A DNA stretch of 64,000 nt from DATFDN01 sp963818725 (GTDB lineage Bacteria; Pseudomonadota; Alphaproteobacteria; Acetobacterales; Acetobacteraceae), in contig CAWFTU010000010.1 of NCBI GenBank assembly GCA_963818725.1, positions 124,001-188,000 on the forward strand. Direction: 5' to 3'. Of the stretch, positions 61,217 to 64,000 are shown one piece after another; the stretch's first letter is position 1, and each line of letters starts with the position of its first letter. The position numbers and the translations under genes were made by a program. The notes beneath the pieces are model-generated. The model searched no databases, was not told where the DNA came from, and saw nothing but the letters and a program-made list of their open reading frames with translations.

Positions 61217-61828
61217 ATGACACAGGTTGAGTTCCATTTCGACTTCGGCAGTCCGAACGCCTATCTGTGCCACGTCCTCATTCCCGCCATCGAGCAGCGC
61301 ACCGGCGCGCGTTTCGCCTACGTGCCAGTGCTGCTGGGCGGGGTCTTCAAGCTCACCAACAACCAGTCGCCGATGGTGAGCATGAAGGGCATCCGCAACA
61401 AGCCCGAGTACCAACGGCTGGAGATGCAGCGCTTCATCGCGCGCCACCACATCGACCGCTTCCGCTTCAATCCGCATTTCCCGGTGAACACGCTGCTCGT
61501 CATGCGCGCCGCCGTGGCCGCGGAACAGGACGGCGCGCTGATGCCCTATGTGGACGCGGTGTTCCGCGCCATGTGGGAGGAGGAGCGCAAGATGGACGAT
61601 CCGGCGGTGGCCCGCGACGCGCTGGAGCGGGCCGGGCTCGACGGCGCCGGCCTGCTCGCCCGCGCGCAGGAACAGGCGGTGAAGGATCGCCTCGTCGCCA
61701 ACACCGAGGCATCCGTCGAGCGCGGGACGTTCGGCTCGCCAACCTTCTTCGTGGGCGAGGCGATGTTCTTCGGCAAGGACCGGCTGCGCGAGGTCGAGGA
61801 GGAGATCGCGCGCGTTCGCGCGGCATAG
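61217..61828 (+). CDS. DsbA-family 2-hydroxychromene-2-carboxylate isomerase-like protein
   Basis: A 203-residue thioredoxin-fold protein of the kappa-GST/HCCA isomerase group: VEFHFDFGSPNAYLCHVLIPAIEQRTGARF at the N-terminus, PVLLGGVFKLTNNQSP, FNPHFPVNTLLVMRAAVAAEQ, and TEASVERGTFGSPTFFVGEAMFFGKDRL at the C-terminus. The Ser in FGSPNAY replaces the DsbA CxxC. Relatives isomerise aromatic degradation intermediates with glutathione. It forms a pair with the SDR upstream. Confidence 0.88.
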   Translation: MTQVEFHFDFGSPNAYLCHVLIPAIEQRTGARFAYVPVLLGGVFKLTNNQSPMVSMKGIRNKPEYQRLEMQRFIARHHIDRFRFNPHFPVNTLLVMRAAVAAEQDGALMPYVDAVFRAMWEEERKMDDPAVARDALERAGLDGAGLLARAQEQAVKDRLVANTEASVERGTFGSPTFFVGEAMFFGKDRLREVEEEIARVRAA

Positions 61829-61985
61829 CGCGACGCGTGACCGGGCGGGTAACGGCGCCCGACCCGCCAAGGCCAGCGGCGAGGCCCGAGCCGATGGGCC
61901 TTGCCGCGGTCGGCCTACGGAGATTTAACACGCCGTCCCCGATCGCGCCATGACGCCGTTCGCGCGCTGCGTTAGGGGTGGGCGC

Positions 61986-63701
61986 ATGGCGGGAACCAAG
62001 CGGGACGAGGCGGGAACCGAGCGGAACGAGGGGCGGACCGCGGCGCGTCGTTGGCTCCGGCAACAGACGCGCCAGGGCGGCACGGCCGGCCGTAAAATCG
62101 TGGCGCTTGGGCTGCTCGGAACCGTGGCGGCGATCGGGCAGGCATTCTGCGCCGCCCGCATCCTGGCGGTGGCGCTTGCCGGCGGTGGGCTGGCCCTGAC
62201 GCCGCTCGCTGTGTTCGGCGCGCTGGCCGCGCTGCGGGCCGGCTTTGGCTTTCTCTCGGAACTTGCCGCCTTCGCCACGGGCGCCACCGCGCGCAGGCGG
62301 CTGCGCAGCGAGATCCTGGGGGGACTGCTGCACACCGGCCCAGCGCTGCTGCGCACCCATCACTCGGGCGAGCTCGCCGCCATCGTCGTGGACCGTATCG
62401 AGGCGCTGGACGGGTTGTTCGCGCGCTGGCTGCCCGCCTCGGCCCTCGCCGTCGCGGCCCCCGCGCTGGTGGCTGTCGCGGCGCTGTGGGTCGATCCGCT
62501 CGCCGGCGGTCTGCTGATCCTGTGCGGGTTGCTGGTTCCGGCGGCCATGGCGGTCGCCGGCATTGGCGCCGCCGCCGCGTCGCGCAACCAGTTCCTGGCG
62601 CTCACCCGGCTGCAAGCCCGCTTCCTCGATCGCGTGCGCGGCATCGCCACCATTGTGCTGTATGGGCGCGCGGAGGACGAGGCGCGGGCGCTGAGCCGGG
62701 CGGCGGCGGAGCTGAGCCGGCGGACGATGCGCGTGCTGCGCGTGGCGTTCCTGTCCTCGGTGGCGCTCGACCTCGCGGCGGCGGCGGCCCTGGTGGTGCT
62801 CGCCGTGCGCTACGGCACGGCGCTCGCTTTGCACCGGCTGGCCGATCCGGCCGGCGCGCTGTTCGTTCTGCTGCTGGTGCCGGAGTTCTTCGCCCCGCTG
62901 CGCGCCTTCTCCGCCGCCTACCAGGATCGCTTGCACGCGACCGGGGCGGCGGATGCCCTGGTCGCGCTGCCGCCGCCCGTCGCCGCTCCGCCGCCGCCGC
63001 AGCAGGTGCGCACGGTCGCGGCCCGAGGCGTGACGGTCGCCTTCGAGAATGTCCGCCTGACGTGGGATCCGGCGCGCGGGCCGGCCCTCGATGGCCTGAG
63101 CTTCCGCGTGCCGGCCGGCGAGACCCTGATCCTGGCCGGACCCTCCGGGGCCGGCAAGTCGACGGTGATCGAGATCCTGCTCGGCTTCGTCCAACCCGAG
63201 TCTGGGCGGGTGACGCTGAATGGCGCCGACATCGCCGAACTGGTGCCCGAGGCGCTGTCGCGCCTGACCGCCTGGGTGGGCCAGCGCCCGGTCCTGTTCG
63301 CCGGCACGATCCGCGACAACATCCTGTTCGCCCGCCCGGAGGCGAGCGATGAGGCGGTCAGCGAAGCGGCCCAGGCCGCCCACTTGCTCGAGTTCGTCAA
63401 GGACTTGCCGGACGGGCTCGACACGAGGGTCGGGGAGGGCGGGTACGGCCTCTCCGGCGGGCAGGCGCAGCGCGTCGCCATCGCGCGCGCGTTCCTGAAG
63501 AACGCGCCGCTTCTGCTGCTCGACGAGCCGACCGCGCATCTCGATCCGGCGACCGAGGCGGATGTGCTCGACAGCCTGCGGAAGCTCGCCCTGGGCCGGA
63601 CGGTGATCCTGGCGAGCCACGCCTCGGCCGCGCACGCCTTCGCGGGGCGGCGGCTCGACCTGCGCGACGGCCGCGCGCTCGCCACACGGAAGAGCGCATG
63701 A
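61986..63701 (+). CDS. cydD: Thiol-reductant ABC exporter subunit CydD
   Basis: A 571-residue ABC half-transporter. A short charged N-terminus with imperfect repeats (GTKRDEAGTERNEGRT) precedes six membrane helices (IVALGLLGTVAAIGQAFCAARILAVAL...). It has LLRTHHSGELAAIVVDRIEALDGLFARWLP and the LLLVPEFFAPLRAFSAAYQDRLHATGAADAL segment typical of CydD. The C-terminal ATPase has GPSGAGKST, QRPVLFAGTIRDNI, LSGGQAQRVAIARAF and LLLLDEPTAHLD. CydDC exports glutathione and cysteine to the periplasm and supports cytochrome bd assembly. ATG 61986 has AGGGGTGG upstream. It overlaps cydC (ATGA). Confidence 0.9.
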   Translation: MAGTKRDEAGTERNEGRTAARRWLRQQTRQGGTAGRKIVALGLLGTVAAIGQAFCAARILAVALAGGGLALTPLAVFGALAALRAGFGFLSELAAFATGATARRRLRSEILGGLLHTGPALLRTHHSGELAAIVVDRIEALDGLFARWLPASALAVAAPALVAVAALWVDPLAGGLLILCGLLVPAAMAVAGIGAAAASRNQFLALTRLQARFLDRVRGIATIVLYGRAEDEARALSRAAAELSRRTMRVLRVAFLSSVALDLAAAAALVVLAVRYGTALALHRLADPAGALFVLLLVPEFFAPLRAFSAAYQDRLHATGAADALVALPPPVAAPPPPQQVRTVAARGVTVAFENVRLTWDPARGPALDGLSFRVPAGETLILAGPSGAGKSTVIEILLGFVQPESGRVTLNGADIAELVPEALSRLTAWVGQRPVLFAGTIRDNILFARPEASDEAVSEAAQAAHLLEFVKDLPDGLDTRVGEGGYGLSGGQAQRVAIARAFLKNAPLLLLDEPTAHLDPATEADVLDSLRKLALGRTVILASHASAAHAFAGRRLDLRDGRALATRKSA

Positions 63702-64000
63702 GCGAGCTGCTGCGCGTCCTATGGCTTTGGCGCGGCCGCGCCGCCTGGCTCGGCCTCGGCTTGGTGACCGCGCTCGGCTCCGTTGCCGCCGGCGTGGCCT
63801 TGATGACGCTGTCCGGCGGCGTGATCGGGATGGCCGTGATGGCGGGCGTGCTGAGCGCGCCCTTGGCCTTGCGCGTCACTGGCGTCGCGCGCGTGGTGCT
63901 GCGCTACCTGGAGCGCCTGGCCACGCACGCGGCCACCTTCCGGGCGCTGACCGACCTGCGCGTGTGGTTCTTCCGTGGCCTGGCGCGTGGTGCGGCCGGT
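63698..64000 (+). CDS. cydC: Thiol-reductant ABC exporter subunit CydC (N-terminal part)
   Basis: Begins at ATG 63698, overlapping the cydD stop, and runs off the right edge after 101 residues: SELLRVLWLWRGRAAWLGLGLVTALGSVAAGVALMTLSGG (first membrane helices), then VTGVARVVLRYLERLATHAATFRALTDLRVWFFRGL, the conserved CydC coupling region. It is the partner subunit of CydD. Confidence 0.88.
   Translation, partial: MSELLRVLWLWRGRAAWLGLGLVTALGSVAAGVALMTLSGGVIGMAVMAGVLSAPLALRVTGVARVVLRYLERLATHAATFRALTDLRVWFFRGLARGAAG

Noticed and set aside
1..64000. tRNA, rRNA, riboswitches and replication origin features.
   Set aside because: I looked for obvious examples by eye and saw none; a covariance-model search would be needed to exclude small RNAs.

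Overview
This is a GC-rich (roughly two-thirds G+C) chromosomal window with the gene content of an alphaproteobacterium. A member of the Rhodospirillales/Acetobacteraceae is my best inference, from general protein character only; no rRNA or tRNA marker is present. The striking property is the density of insertion sequences (IS). I count ten IS elements from six families (three different IS4-type elements, ISAs1, IS481, IS1595, IS630) plus three MITE-like elements. Most of them sit inside genes, and most have readable inverted repeats and target duplications, so the broken genes can be rebuilt base by base.

Region 1 (1-17.5 kb) is an exosortase-A type exopolysaccharide locus with two divergent arms. 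The minus arm holds a sugar transferase, an exosortase-EpsI fusion and a glycosyltransferase. The plus arm holds a Wza-like exporter, a Wzz-like chain-length protein, a tyrosine-kinase-like ATPase, an outer-membrane barrel, an ExeA-type ATPase and a polysaccharide deacetylase. The locus is in advanced decay: the sugar transferase, Wzz and barrel genes carry IS elements (one of them nested), Wzz also has a frameshift, and the exosortase and glycosyltransferase each have an in-frame TAG.

Region 2 (17.5-26.7 kb) is ordinary metabolism: a GMC oxidoreductase, a nitronate monooxygenase, an SDR, a CBS-domain protein, a CitE-like lyase, a LivGFHM ABC transporter without a binding protein, and a secreted cupin. 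Region 3 (26.8-29.9 kb) is a two-gene unit (an unknown small protein plus a HEPN-like protein), each gene broken by its own IS. Region 4 (29.9-35.3 kb) has CcdA plus thioredoxin, the nickel-pincer cofactor genes larC-larE-larB (no larA), and a Tat-type aldo/keto reductase. Region 5 (35.3-42.5 kb) has a LuxR-type regulator split by an IS630 element, an ABC-F ATPase, an NDH-2-like dehydrogenase and a second IS630 element. Both IS630 transposases contain the same palindromic insert of about 50 nt at the same place.

Region 6 (42.5-57.4 kb) has TerC, purB, an NRDE protein, an Ldh-family dehydrogenase and a Nudix hydrolase, followed by a 2.7-kb tandem duplication of [binding protein / livH / livM 5' part]. 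The two copies have decayed in complementary ways: copy 1 keeps the binding protein, and copy 2 keeps LivH, a LivM-LivG fusion and LivF. Region 7 (57.4-64 kb) has an unknown membrane protein split by a Tn5-like IS, an SDR, a DsbA-type isomerase, and cydD with the start of cydC.
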